A DNA stretch of 64,000 nt. Source: Phycisphaerales bacterium UBA7800. Lineage in GTDB: Bacteria; Planctomycetota; Phycisphaerae; Phycisphaerales; Phycisphaeraceae. This document shows, piece after piece, positions 13,869 through 22,198 of the stretch. The stretch spans positions 92,717 to 156,716 of the forward strand of contig DLCK01000026.1 in assembly GCA_002480565.1 (NCBI GenBank), read 5' to 3'. The position numbers and the translations under genes were made by a program. A model generated the notes under the pieces. That model was not told the origin of the DNA and did no database searches. It saw nothing but the letters and a program-made list of their open reading frames with translations. Within the stretch, counting starts at the first letter, position 1. Every line of letters begins with the position of its first letter.

Positions 13869-14867
13869 ATGGTCAAACTCATCCGCAGACTCGCAATCAT
13901 TCTCATTGCGGTACTGGTTCTAGTCGCCATTGGCGTTGGCGTTTTACTGATGCAGATCAACAACATCGCCAAGACCGGAATTGAAAAAGGTGGCACCTAC
14001 GCACTGGGTGTGCCAACTCGATTGGGCGCGATCGACATTTCGATTTTCAGTGGCGAATGCAACCTGGACAATCTGAGCATCGCCAATCCCGCGGGATACA
14101 ACTATGACAACTTCATGAAGATCGGCCGGGGCGAATTTGCACTGGATACCTCGACGATCCGCAGTGATACCATCGTCATCAACAAACTCCACCTTACCGG
14201 CGTGGAATTGAGCATTGAGAAAACCAACGACGGTGCCAACTACCAGGTCATTCTCGACAATCTGCAGAAGACCGCTGATGCACTTAAGTCCGGCGATGAA
14301 CCTGCTGCCCAGCCTCAACCCACAGAAGCAGCAGACGGCAGCGGTTTTGTCATCAAGGATATTCTCGTTGAGGACATCGTGGTGAATGTGAATATGGATG
14401 CCATCGGCTTAGGCACCACCGTCAAGAAGCAGATTCGTCTTAAAGATCCGATTCATCTGACCAACGTCGGTTCTGCTGAAGATGCAGGCGCTCAGATGTC
14501 TACGGTCATTGCCAAGCTGGTGCAGACCATGCTCGCAGAAATCATTCGTCAGGGAGGCGGCTTGATCCCTGCTGACATCGTTGGTGAATTGGACAAGGGA
14601 CTTGATGGCATCTCCGCGATTAGCGACCTGGGGACACAACTCATCGGTGACACCATGGGCGGCGCAGTCGAAAGTGTTGGCAAAGTCACCGAAGGTGTCG
14701 GTAAAGCAGCTGAAGATGTCACCAAAGGCGCCGGCGATGTCGTCGAAGGTGCAGGCAAAGCAGTCGAAGGCACCACCAAGGAAATCGGTAAAGCCGCAGA
14801 CGGCCTGCTCAAAGGTGTCGGCGGACTGCTCGGTGGTAAGAAAGATGACAAGAAGACCGAGGAATAA
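13869..14867 (+). CDS. AsmA-like single-pass membrane protein with Gly/Lys repeat tail
   Basis: A protein of 332 residues. The start at 13,869 has GGGAG 8 nt upstream; the longer frame from 13,716 is not supported. One N-terminal transmembrane helix (about residues 5-30) is followed by an AsmA/DUF748-like beta region (LGAIDISIFSGECNLDNLSIANPAGY). The last 70 residues are an irregular repeat of G-K-A-x-E-x-V/T units with glycine every three to four residues, probably a flexible or amphipathic tail, ending in KKDDKKTEE. AsmA relatives work in lipid transport at the envelope; a role here is inferred only from the fold. Followed 5 nt later by a membrane protein gene. Confidence 0.7.
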   Translation: MVKLIRRLAIILIAVLVLVAIGVGVLLMQINNIAKTGIEKGGTYALGVPTRLGAIDISIFSGECNLDNLSIANPAGYNYDNFMKIGRGEFALDTSTIRSDTIVINKLHLTGVELSIEKTNDGANYQVILDNLQKTADALKSGDEPAAQPQPTEAADGSGFVIKDILVEDIVVNVNMDAIGLGTTVKKQIRLKDPIHLTNVGSAEDAGAQMSTVIAKLVQTMLAEIIRQGGGLIPADIVGELDKGLDGISAISDLGTQLIGDTMGGAVESVGKVTEGVGKAAEDVTKGAGDVVEGAGKAVEGTTKEIGKAADGLLKGVGGLLGGKKDDKKTEE

Positions 14868-14872
14868 ACAAC

Positions 14873-15352
14873 GTGGCCGATTGGCGTGATACATCATTCC
14901 CAAAAATTACCTGCCATGATGTGTTGCGTACAGGAGTCACCGCATTTATCGCATGGGCGTTGGGGATGGGCAACTATGCTCTGATGGCATGGTTGGTTTA
15001 TGATCAACCGGTCGTTTTTGAACATGATTTTTATTCCGCCTGTATCTGGTCTGCAATAGCATTGGCATTGACGGTTGTTCTGTTCTATCTACCTGCGATG
15101 GTTTTGCTCCGTCACGTGCTCAATGGCTACAAACCCCTGCGTATGTTTTTGTATCTGGGGATCGCAATTGGGATCCTGCCTGTTGCAATGATTGTGCTTT
15201 ACTGGAGCCACTCCCTGCGTGAGATGTTCTCGCATGAGGCGTTTTTGTTTTACTGCATGTTTGGTGTCGTGGGCTTGATCATGGGATTGGGATTTGCCGT
15301 CAAGCGCGAATTGCCACATCAAGCTCAAGGCCAAGCTGTCTACAAAGACTGA
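14873..15352 (+). CDS. Small integral membrane protein
   Basis: A protein of 159 residues with a GTG start; GAGGAA overlapping the previous stop codon is its ribosome-binding site, so it is probably co-translated with the AsmA-like gene. Four hydrophobic helices are visible (about residues 19-43, 57-80, 90-110 and 122-142). No family motif was recognised. Position suggests an envelope role together with the upstream gene. Confidence 0.7.
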   Translation: MADWRDTSFPKITCHDVLRTGVTAFIAWALGMGNYALMAWLVYDQPVVFEHDFYSACIWSAIALALTVVLFYLPAMVLLRHVLNGYKPLRMFLYLGIAIGILPVAMIVLYWSHSLREMFSHEAFLFYCMFGVVGLIMGLGFAVKRELPHQAQGQAVYKD

Positions 15353-15468
15353 GATTGATGCAATCCACTCCGTAGTGTCCAACCGAACAACATTCACTGG
15401 CGCTCAACATCATTTACCATGTCCTGTCAAGCGAAAACCCCTTGTTTTTCAGACTTATGTTTACTTCA

Positions 15469-15497
15469 TTGACATCGACCATCACTCGCCTTATTGT
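15469..15497 (+). promoter_or_regulatory. Candidate sigma-70 promoter of dnaA
   Basis: TTGACA (15469-15474), a 17-nt spacer and TATTGT (15492-15497). It lies about 130 nt upstream of the chosen dnaA start and supports a start downstream of it. No DnaA-box (TTATNCACA) was found in the 15,353-15,626 leader, so autoregulation through such boxes is not evident. Confidence 0.55.
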
Positions 15498-15626
15498 GTA
15501 TCACTTGGTGGATTTGAAACATCTCATGGGTTGACGATGGTGGGTGTCAGGGACGACATCAATCCCCGAATGATTCTCGCCAGGGGTGTTGGTACGGACT
15601 TTATACGTGCATCAGGTTGGGATGCT

Positions 15627-17060
15627 ATGACGAAACTTGACTCAGCGCTATGGCGCGACATGATTGCTCATTTGCGTAAACGGCACGCGCCGATCTGCCG
15701 ACAATGGTTTGACGACCTTGAACCTGTCGGTCTGGATGGTGGGTTGCTGACGATCCATACAGATAACGCGATCCAGAAAAATTATCTGCAACGTCAATGT
15801 CGCGAACAGTTCAATGAAGCTGCCCAGGCAGCAACCGGCGCGCTTGTCGCTGTGCAGTTCGTCACCCCTGACGCGATGCCTTCAAGTATGACCATTCAGG
15901 AAGCCCCCATTGGTCAGACAACCAGTACCCAGCCGGTCAATCAACCAGCAGCTTCTGCCCCAACACCCACGCGAACCATTGAGTCAGCCAATCCTTCGGG
16001 CGGTTCTTCAACCGTTTTTGAAGATGAATTGGTGCTCAGCCCGGACTACAGTTTTGAAAACTTCGTCACCGGCCCCGGCAATGACCTGGCTTACGCAGCA
16101 GCAACGGCAGTCGCCAATCAGCTTGGCAATGCTTACAACCCGCTGTTCATTCACGGCGGCGTTGGATTGGGCAAAACGCACTTGCTTCAAGCCATTTGCC
16201 AGAAAGTCCTCCACGACAATCCCAACGCACGGATTTGCTACCTTTCCTGTGAAACATTCGTCAATCAGTTCCTGGACTGCGTGCAAAAAGGACAGATGTC
16301 CACCTTCCGTGATCGCTATCGCCATGTGGATTTATTGGTCATTGATGACATTCAATTCTTAACCAACCGTGACCGTTCACAGGAAGAATTTTTCCATACG
16401 TTCAACGCGTTGTATCAAAACTCCAAGCAGATCGTGCTATCCTCCGACCGCGCGCCGTCTGAAATCCCGCAGCTTGAAGAACGACTGGTCAGCCGCTTTG
16501 GCTGGGGGTTGGTGACCAGCGTTGCCAAGCCTGACTATGAAACGCGATTAGCCATCGTGCGAGCCAAAGCACAGGTCCGTGGACTTGAGATTTCCGACGA
16601 TGTGATCTGCTACATCGCCACACGCATCGACTCCAATGCCCGCGAGATGGAAGGCGCAATCACAACCATCCAGGGACATGCTGCCTTGCAGAACAAGCAA
16701 ATCGACCTGGCACTGGCCCGCAAAGCACTCGGCGAACAGGAACCAGTCGCAGGCAAAACGCAAATCACGCTCCAGGTCATCATTGACGCAGTCACGCGGT
16801 ACTACAACGTCCGCCTGGGCGATCTGCAATCCAAACGCCGCCACAAATCCATCACCGAGCCCCGCCAAATCTGCATGTGGCTTGCCCGCAAACACACGCG
16901 CTTTAGTCTCGAAGAAATCGGTGGCTACTTCGGTGGCCGCGACCACACCACGGTCATGCACTCAATCCGAACCGTCGAAACCCGCATGGGCATCGAAGCC
17001 GTCTTCGCCCAACAGGTCAATGCGGTGGAAGAAATGTTCACACAGGCGTCGGGCGGGTAA
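15627..17060 (+). CDS. dnaA: Chromosomal replication initiator protein DnaA
   Basis: A protein of 477 residues. The frame is open upstream to 15,294, but the upstream part has no DnaA similarity and overlaps a promoter; the ATG at 15,627 begins domain I (LWRDMIAHL). Domain II is a short Pro/Thr/Ser linker. Domain III has Walker A GGVGLGKTH (about 177-185) and Walker B LLVIDDIQFL (about 236-245). Domain IV ends with the DnaA-box-binding signature GRDHTTVMHSI (about 437-447). Neighbours are not the usual dnaN or recF, and no origin-like box cluster lies next to the gene. Followed by the repeat-bounded GNAT gene. Confidence 0.96.
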   Translation: MTKLDSALWRDMIAHLRKRHAPICRQWFDDLEPVGLDGGLLTIHTDNAIQKNYLQRQCREQFNEAAQAATGALVAVQFVTPDAMPSSMTIQEAPIGQTTSTQPVNQPAASAPTPTRTIESANPSGGSSTVFEDELVLSPDYSFENFVTGPGNDLAYAAATAVANQLGNAYNPLFIHGGVGLGKTHLLQAICQKVLHDNPNARICYLSCETFVNQFLDCVQKGQMSTFRDRYRHVDLLVIDDIQFLTNRDRSQEEFFHTFNALYQNSKQIVLSSDRAPSEIPQLEERLVSRFGWGLVTSVAKPDYETRLAIVRAKAQVRGLEISDDVICYIATRIDSNAREMEGAITTIQGHAALQNKQIDLALARKALGEQEPVAGKTQITLQVIIDAVTRYYNVRLGDLQSKRRHKSITEPRQICMWLARKHTRFSLEEIGGYFGGRDHTTVMHSIRTVETRMGIEAVFAQQVNAVEEMFTQASGG

Positions 17061-17070
17061 GGCAGTTTTT

Positions 17071-17735
17071 TAAACCGCCAAGACGCCAAGAACGCTAAGT
17101 TTTCAAGACAAAGCAAGACATTTTTTACCGCAGAGGCGCAGAGGACTCAGAGGTAAGAGAGATTGTTTTTTTTTGGGGGGGTAATAAATGTCAATTGAAT
17201 ATCTGTTGATAGATGAATTCCCAACTGCTCAGATAAATCAATTGTTTGAAGCAGCAAAGCTGATTGACCCTTTCCCACTTGATTCATTCACAAAACACCT
17301 TAATCGACAACATCAGATACTGTGTTGCTTTGCATATGACGCAGAACAAATGATTGGCTACAAGATTGGTTACCAGATACGAGATGGATATTTTGAGAGT
17401 TGGGTCGGTGGTGTCAGCCCTGCTTATCGACGCCAAGGAATTGCGAAGAATTTGATTGAGCAACAGCATCAATGGTGCGTAGACCATGGATATTCGTACA
17501 TCAACACGATGACCAGTGGTGACAATCAGGCCATGTTGATTGCCAACCTTAAAGCTGGATATCAAGTCGTGGGTACATATCACGATCGCAGTAAAATTCT
17601 CAAAGTCATAATGCAAAAACATCTCAAACAATAAACTTCCCTCTCTCCTGACTCTGTGTCCTCTGCGCCTCTGCGGTAAAAAAATGCCTTGCTGCCTTTC
17701 TCTCTGACTGTTTCGTCTTGGCGGTGGAACTGTTT
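17071..17735. mobile_element. Repeat-bounded cassette carrying a GNAT gene
   Basis: Two roughly 90-bp imperfect inverted arms (about 17,071-17,160 and 17,640-17,735) enclose one gene. Reading inwards, both arms carry an ACCGCCAAGACG block, then a CATTTTTTACCGCAGAG block and then GCGCAGAGGAC. No transposase or clear target-site duplication is seen, so mobility is inferred from structure only. Confidence 0.55.
17188..17634 (+). CDS. GNAT family N-acetyltransferase
   Basis: A protein of 148 residues, typical single-domain GNAT size. Motif A, which binds acetyl-CoA, is RRQGIAKNL (about residues 81-89), preceded by the beta-4 strand ESWVGGVSPAY; the C-terminal motif B region includes ANLKAGYQVVG. 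The base composition is more AT-rich than that of the flanking genes. The gene is enclosed by nested inverted repeats, suggesting that it arrived as cargo. A run of seven G residues just before the ATG serves as the ribosome-binding site. The acceptor substrate is unknown. Confidence 0.88.
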   Translation: MSIEYLLIDEFPTAQINQLFEAAKLIDPFPLDSFTKHLNRQHQILCCFAYDAEQMIGYKIGYQIRDGYFESWVGGVSPAYRRQGIAKNLIEQQHQWCVDHGYSYINTMTSGDNQAMLIANLKAGYQVVGTYHDRSKILKVIMQKHLKQ

Positions 17736-17786
17736 TGATGTCTTAACCATTTGTGCCACCCACCCAAACTCTCTACGCTTTGGCGG

Positions 17787-18524
17787 ATGTTAGAACAATG
17801 GCTATTGATTGCAGCAGTGGTGCTCATCGGGGCGACGATTCAGTCGGCGACCGGGTTTGGTTTTGGTGTGCTGGTGGTGCCGACGCTTGTGTATATGCAG
17901 GTGGATCCGGCAACGGCGGTGATGTTGATCTTGCTGCTGGTGACGCCGGTGAACATCATGACGTACCTGTCAACGCGGAAGCATGTAGGGCATTTGCATT
18001 TGCTGCCGTTTGTCATTTTGGTGTTACTGGTTCAGCCGTTTGGGGTTTGGCTCCTTGAACAGATCAAACAGTTTTCCAGAGACGATATCAAAGCCTTCTT
18101 CGGCGTGATGATTCTTGTCGTCTTGACAATACAGTGGTTACTGAAGGTCAAGCCCCGAGCTAAACTGCACTCAGGTTGGGGGGTACTGGCATTTACCGCT
18201 TCGGGACTCATGGGTGGAACCTGCGGGATGCACGGGCCGCCCCTGGCGATCTGGACCACCGCCCATATCTGGAGCAGTCATCGCATTCGCGGGTCAATGA
18301 TGTTTTGCTTTTTGGTTTGGGGACCCTTTTTGATCACCAATTACTATCTGAAATTTCCCGAACAATCTTTTGATGCTATCAAGCGTTGGCCGACGATATT
18401 GCCTGTATCACTGATGGGACTGTGGCTGGGGTTGTACCTTGGCAAGCGAATAAGTCGGCCGGTTTTGCGGGTTTGTGTAACAGTGATGCTGATAATTGTT
18501 TCAATCCTGGCAATCTTTGGTTAG
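17787..18524 (+). CDS. TauE/SafE family sulfite/sulfonate exporter-like membrane protein
   Basis: A protein of 245 residues with about seven to eight transmembrane helices, arranged as two similar halves. Conserved features are GATIQSATGFGFGVLVVP in the first half and GLMGGTCGMHGPPLAIW in the second, the family's glycine-rich re-entrant segments. Such proteins export small sulfur-containing or other organic anions. The ATG at 17,787 was chosen because the first helix starts immediately after it; a TTG at 17,751 is also in frame. No sulfur-metabolism genes are adjacent, so the substrate is open. Confidence 0.85.
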   Translation: MLEQWLLIAAVVLIGATIQSATGFGFGVLVVPTLVYMQVDPATAVMLILLLVTPVNIMTYLSTRKHVGHLHLLPFVILVLLVQPFGVWLLEQIKQFSRDDIKAFFGVMILVVLTIQWLLKVKPRAKLHSGWGVLAFTASGLMGGTCGMHGPPLAIWTTAHIWSSHRIRGSMMFCFLVWGPFLITNYYLKFPEQSFDAIKRWPTILPVSLMGLWLGLYLGKRISRPVLRVCVTVMLIIVSILAIFG

Positions 18525-18597
18525 CAATCCTGCACGATCGCTCTGAACTTCGTAAAATCATGTTCCCTTTTAGTCCAGTTGGAAGCATGGTTTTTTT

Positions 18598-20454
18598 ATG
18601 GCCACAAGAACATCCACATCGTCCACCACCCGTAAGCCCAGCACGCGTCGCGTGAGTAAAGCCCAAACCCGTCGCGGTGAGCCGTTACTCATGGAAATCG
18701 CCTGGGAAGTCTGCAATCAACTTGGCGGTATTTACACTGTCATTCGCTCCAAGGTTCCGGCCATGGTCGAACAGTGGGGTAACCGCTACGTCCTCGTTGG
18801 CCCGTACACCGAAAACGCCATGGCGACGGAATTCGAACCCGCGCCACTGACCGGCTCCATTGGCCAGGTCGTCAAGCAGATGCGCGAACTGGGCATCGGC
18901 GCGCACTACGGTCGCTGGCTGGTCACCGGTCGCCCACATGTGGTGCTGCTCAACTATCTGGATATCTTCAAAAACATTCACGAGATCAAGTACCGCCTAT
19001 TTGTCGATCATGGCATTGAATCGCCTGAAGGTGACGAACTGATCAATAATGTGATCGCCTTTGGTGAGGTGACGCGAATCTTCCTGCAAATGCTCGCCCA
19101 TCGTGAGTCAGGTCGTCGCCCGCTCATCGCACACTTCCACGAATGGATGGCAGGTGTCGCAATCCCGATGCTCCGCCGTGAACAGTGGCCTGGCGCAACC
19201 GTCTTTACCACCCATGCCACCATGCTCGGTCGCTACCTTGCCATGAACGATGGCAATTTCTATGAGCATCTGCATGACTATCATGCCGACACCGAAGCCA
19301 AACAATTTAACGTCGAAACGCAGTTCCGCATTGAACGTGCAGCGGCCCACGGTGCGCACGTCTTTACCACGGTCTCGGATGTGACAGCGGATGAATGCCG
19401 ACACCTCCTTGGACGTGCGCCGGAAATCCTGCTCCCCAACGGGTTGAATATCAAACGCTGGGCCGCGGCACACGAGTTCCAGAACCTTCACCGTGAATAC
19501 AAGGAAAAGCTCCACGAATTCACCATCGGCCACTTCTTCCCAAGCTATCACTTTGACCTGGACAACACCGTCTACATGTTCACCTCCGGGCGATACGAGT
19601 TCCGCAATAAAGGCTTTGATATGACCATCGAAGCTTTAGCACGATTGAACCATCGCTTACAGGTGTCCGGCAGTGACAAGACCGTCATCTGCTTTATCAT
19701 CACCAAACGCCCGGTCAAATCATTAAACGTCGACGCGCTGTCCACCAACGCGATGCGTAAGGAATTCCAAACCATCAGCGAAGGCATCACTCAGCAGATC
19801 GGCGAACGCCTTGTCCGTGAAGCCTCCAAAGGCAAGGTGCCGGACTTTAACAGTCTTGTAGATGAGTATTGGCTGGTGCGTCTGCGTCGTATGATCCACG
19901 TTTGGCGTCGCGACACCCTGCCTTCAATTGTCACCCATGACCTGGTGGACGATGGTAAGGATGATGTGCTTAACCGCTTCCGTTCAAGTCATCTTTGGAA
20001 TGAGGAAAGCAATCCGGTGAAGGTGATTTACCACCCGGACTTCATCACGCCGACCAATCCGCTATTTGGTTTGGAATATGACCAGTTCGTCCGTGCCTGT
20101 CACCTGGGCGTCTTCCCCAGTTACTATGAGCCTTGGGGTTATACGCCTTTGGAATGTATTGCCATGGGTATCCCCGCGGTGACCAGCGACCTTTCGGGCT
20201 TTGGTTCGTACCTTGCACAGGTGTTACCAGATCATCATGACAAGGGTTTGTATGTCGTGAACCGACGTCAGCAGAACTGGTTCCAGGCAGCCGAGCAGCT
20301 CACGAATTTCCTCTTTGACTTCGTGCAACTCAACAGCCGCCAACGCATCAGCCTGCGTAACCGCGTCGAATCCTTCAGCGATCACTTCGACTGGGGCAAC
20401 CTCGGCAAACACTACCAGGAAGCCCACGCATTGGCTTTGGAACGTATCAGCTAA
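18598..20454 (+). CDS. Glycogen synthase, eukaryotic-type (GT3)
   Basis: A protein of 618 residues. The N-terminal segment EVCNQLGGIYTVIRSK and the catalytic C-terminal YYEPWGYTPLEC are those of animal/fungal GSY enzymes (family GT3), not of bacterial GlgA (GT5). The sugar-nucleotide region (TSGRYEFRNKGFDM) is present. The enzyme transfers glucose from a nucleotide sugar to alpha-1,4 chains. A basic, Ser/Thr-rich N-terminal extension of about 28 residues may be disordered, and an internal start at Met32 is possible. It lacks the C-terminal phosphorylation tail of eukaryotic enzymes. GT3 enzymes are known in several bacteria, including Bacteroidetes and planctomycetes. No other glycogen gene is adjacent. 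Confidence 0.92.
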   Translation: MATRTSTSSTTRKPSTRRVSKAQTRRGEPLLMEIAWEVCNQLGGIYTVIRSKVPAMVEQWGNRYVLVGPYTENAMATEFEPAPLTGSIGQVVKQMRELGIGAHYGRWLVTGRPHVVLLNYLDIFKNIHEIKYRLFVDHGIESPEGDELINNVIAFGEVTRIFLQMLAHRESGRRPLIAHFHEWMAGVAIPMLRREQWPGATVFTTHATMLGRYLAMNDGNFYEHLHDYHADTEAKQFNVETQFRIERAAAHGAHVFTTVSDVTADECRHLLGRAPEILLPNGLNIKRWAAAHEFQNLHREYKEKLHEFTIGHFFPSYHFDLDNTVYMFTSGRYEFRNKGFDMTIEALARLNHRLQVSGSDKTVICFIITKRPVKSLNVDALSTNAMRKEFQTISEGITQQIGERLVREASKGKVPDFNSLVDEYWLVRLRRMIHVWRRDTLPSIVTHDLVDDGKDDVLNRFRSSHLWNEESNPVKVIYHPDFITPTNPLFGLEYDQFVRACHLGVFPSYYEPWGYTPLECIAMGIPAVTSDLSGFGSYLAQVLPDHHDKGLYVVNRRQQNWFQAAEQLTNFLFDFVQLNSRQRISLRNRVESFSDHFDWGNLGKHYQEAHALALERIS

Positions 20455-20488
20455 AACACCGTCGCATACCAACAATTAACCATTACAC

Positions 20489-20526
20489 ATTAAAGCCCGT
20501 GGGACTTTAGTCCCCGGGGCTGCCTT
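20489..20526. repeat. Dispersed hairpin repeat, GCCC(G)GGGACT family, copy 2
   Basis: TTAAAGCCCGTGGGAC followed by GTCCCCGGGGCTGCC forms a compact hairpin after the glycogen synthase stop codon. It may stabilise the 3' end of that transcript. Confidence 0.7.
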
Positions 20527-20561
20527 GCGCTGGATACCATTCTTATCACCTCAACAAATCC

Positions 20562-20590
20562 TTGACACCAATCGGTGATCAGAACATACT
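20562..20590 (+). promoter_or_regulatory. Candidate promoter of the FGE-fold gene
   Basis: TTGACA (20562-20567), 17 nt, CATACT (20585-20590), 37 nt upstream of the ATG at 20,627. It supports independent transcription from glycogen synthase. Confidence 0.45.
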
Positions 20591-20626
20591 CATGAGGCTG
20601 CTCTACCTCTATCCGTGGTGCGCCAA

Positions 20627-22126
20627 ATGATCCGGATACTATGCATTTTCCCCCTCTTGGGACTGATGAGTCAGTCGCTGTTATCCGCAGAACCCAAAAC
20701 CGACAACGCTTCACTGCAAATCATGAGTATCCCCGTGGAATGTTCGATCCAACTGCCTAGCCGCAGTAAGGATTGGATCAAGAAGACTACGGAGATGCAG
20801 ACGATTAAAGACCTGCCTGCCGGGACGTATGAAGTGCTTTGCAAGTCCGCAGGTCGGACACTGCGGGAAACTGTCACTCTCAAAGCTGGTCAGACGCAGG
20901 TCGTTAATTTCAACTTTCTGGTGCGCGATCTTTCCGAAGTTCCCGCGGTGAGTCCTGCTCAGGAAGCACTGGTTCAACTCACGCAAGCCAAGTTGTATCA
21001 CGTGGAGAATCGCATGGCCGATGCCTGGACAGCGATCCAGCAGGCCAAGACGCTGTACAGTGATGATCCGGAAATTCTGGATGTCTACAGCGAAATCAAC
21101 ACGCAACGCAATCAGCAGATCAACACGCTTTGGATCTCTTTACAACAGGCTCGACGAGATAAAAACCGTGCGCAGATGCTTGCATCGTTATCCCAGATTT
21201 ACAAGCTTTCACCCAATCATCCCGGTGCCCGACAGGTCAGCCAGGAAGAAGGCGTCACGTTTAACACTGTGGGGATGATGATGCTTCGCGTCAAAGCCGG
21301 GCGATTTGCCATGGGCGCTCAGCAGTCCGTCGAAGCCATCGACAAACTGGGGGGTCGAAACAGTTCACATCACGCGCGGGAGACGCCGCTGCATTCGGTC
21401 CGATTTAGCCGAGACTTTTTGATGTCCGCCCATCCGGTGACACGTGGGCAGTTCCGCGCGTTTATCGAGTCCACTGGTTACATCACCGACGCTCAACGTG
21501 GCAAGCTGACCTTCGGGGTGACGGATCGGGGTCTGGGACGCAAGCGCGATATGACATGGGACAAACTCGACTTTGAGCAGCAGGACGACCATCCGGTGGT
21601 CTGCGTGACATGGAATGATGCGTTGGCGTTTTGCCAATGGCTCAGCAAGCAGGACAGTCGGGTTTACTTGCTGCCCACCGAGGCACAATGGGAATATGCA
21701 GCCAAGGCAGGCACGACTTCACTGTTCTGGTGGGGTGATGATTTTGACAGGAAAAACCTGCCAGCGAATATCAGCGACCAGTCATTGGTCCAATGGCGAG
21801 CTGACAACTTCCCACGCAAACAGCGTAAAGCCCGTTGGGATGACAGCTTTGCATTTACTTCGCCCGTCGGTCATTACCCCGCCAACCCGTGGGGGTTTTA
21901 CGACATGCTTGGCAATGTCTCAGAGTGGTGTCGTGATTGGCAGGCAAGTTATGTCGCCCAACAACTCACCGACCCGCAAGGCCCGGCACAGGGGAAAAAC
22001 CGCGTCGTCCGGGGTGGCAGTTGGAATGCGTATCCTGCTTTTTGCCGATCATCGTATCGCGGTTCGATGCGACCTGATCGGGCAAGCACAGCGATTGGTT
22101 TTCGCGTGGTCAGTGAAATCAAGTGA
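20627..22126 (+). CDS. Secreted formylglycine-generating-enzyme-fold protein with N-terminal PEGA/TPR-like region
   Basis: A protein of 499 residues. A signal peptide (MIRILCIFPLLGLMSQSLLSA) is followed by a PEGA-like beta domain (residues about 25-100, DLPAGTYEVLCKS) and a helical TPR-like region (about 110-210). The SUMF1/FGE fold spans about 225-499 (RFAMG, HPVTRGQF, LPTEAQWEYAAKAG, GNVSEWCRDW, RVVRGGSW). Human SUMF1 uses two cysteines five residues apart; here only the second one (in AFCRSSYR) is kept. It may therefore be a binding or structural member rather than a sulfatase activator. GTG codons at 20,615 and 20,618 are alternative starts. Confidence 0.85.
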   Translation: MIRILCIFPLLGLMSQSLLSAEPKTDNASLQIMSIPVECSIQLPSRSKDWIKKTTEMQTIKDLPAGTYEVLCKSAGRTLRETVTLKAGQTQVVNFNFLVRDLSEVPAVSPAQEALVQLTQAKLYHVENRMADAWTAIQQAKTLYSDDPEILDVYSEINTQRNQQINTLWISLQQARRDKNRAQMLASLSQIYKLSPNHPGARQVSQEEGVTFNTVGMMMLRVKAGRFAMGAQQSVEAIDKLGGRNSSHHARETPLHSVRFSRDFLMSAHPVTRGQFRAFIESTGYITDAQRGKLTFGVTDRGLGRKRDMTWDKLDFEQQDDHPVVCVTWNDALAFCQWLSKQDSRVYLLPTEAQWEYAAKAGTTSLFWWGDDFDRKNLPANISDQSLVQWRADNFPRKQRKARWDDSFAFTSPVGHYPANPWGFYDMLGNVSEWCRDWQASYVAQQLTDPQGPAQGKNRVVRGGSWNAYPAFCRSSYRGSMRPDRASTAIGFRVVSEIK

Positions 22127-22145
22127 TCTAATTTGCATCTGTCGA

Positions 22146-22180
22146 TGTATCAGCAACACGCAGTATTGCAGCTATTTTTC
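22146..22180. repeat. Dispersed repeat, ATCAGCAACACGCAG family, copy 1
   Basis: ATCAGCAACACGCAGTATTG followed by CAGCTATTTTT. It lies in the 72-nt gap between two convergent genes, as do the copies at 25,465 and 60,726. Confidence 0.7.
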
Positions 22181-22198
22181 GAGACATGTCCACAACAC

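Noticed and set aside
15294..15626. N-terminal extension of the dnaA frame
   Set aside because: No similarity to DnaA domain I, and it overlaps a good promoter at 15,469-15,497. The start at 15,627 gives a normal-length protein.
15353..15626. Origin of replication next to dnaA
   Set aside because: No TTATNCACA box and no AT-rich unwinding-like tract were seen in the leader.
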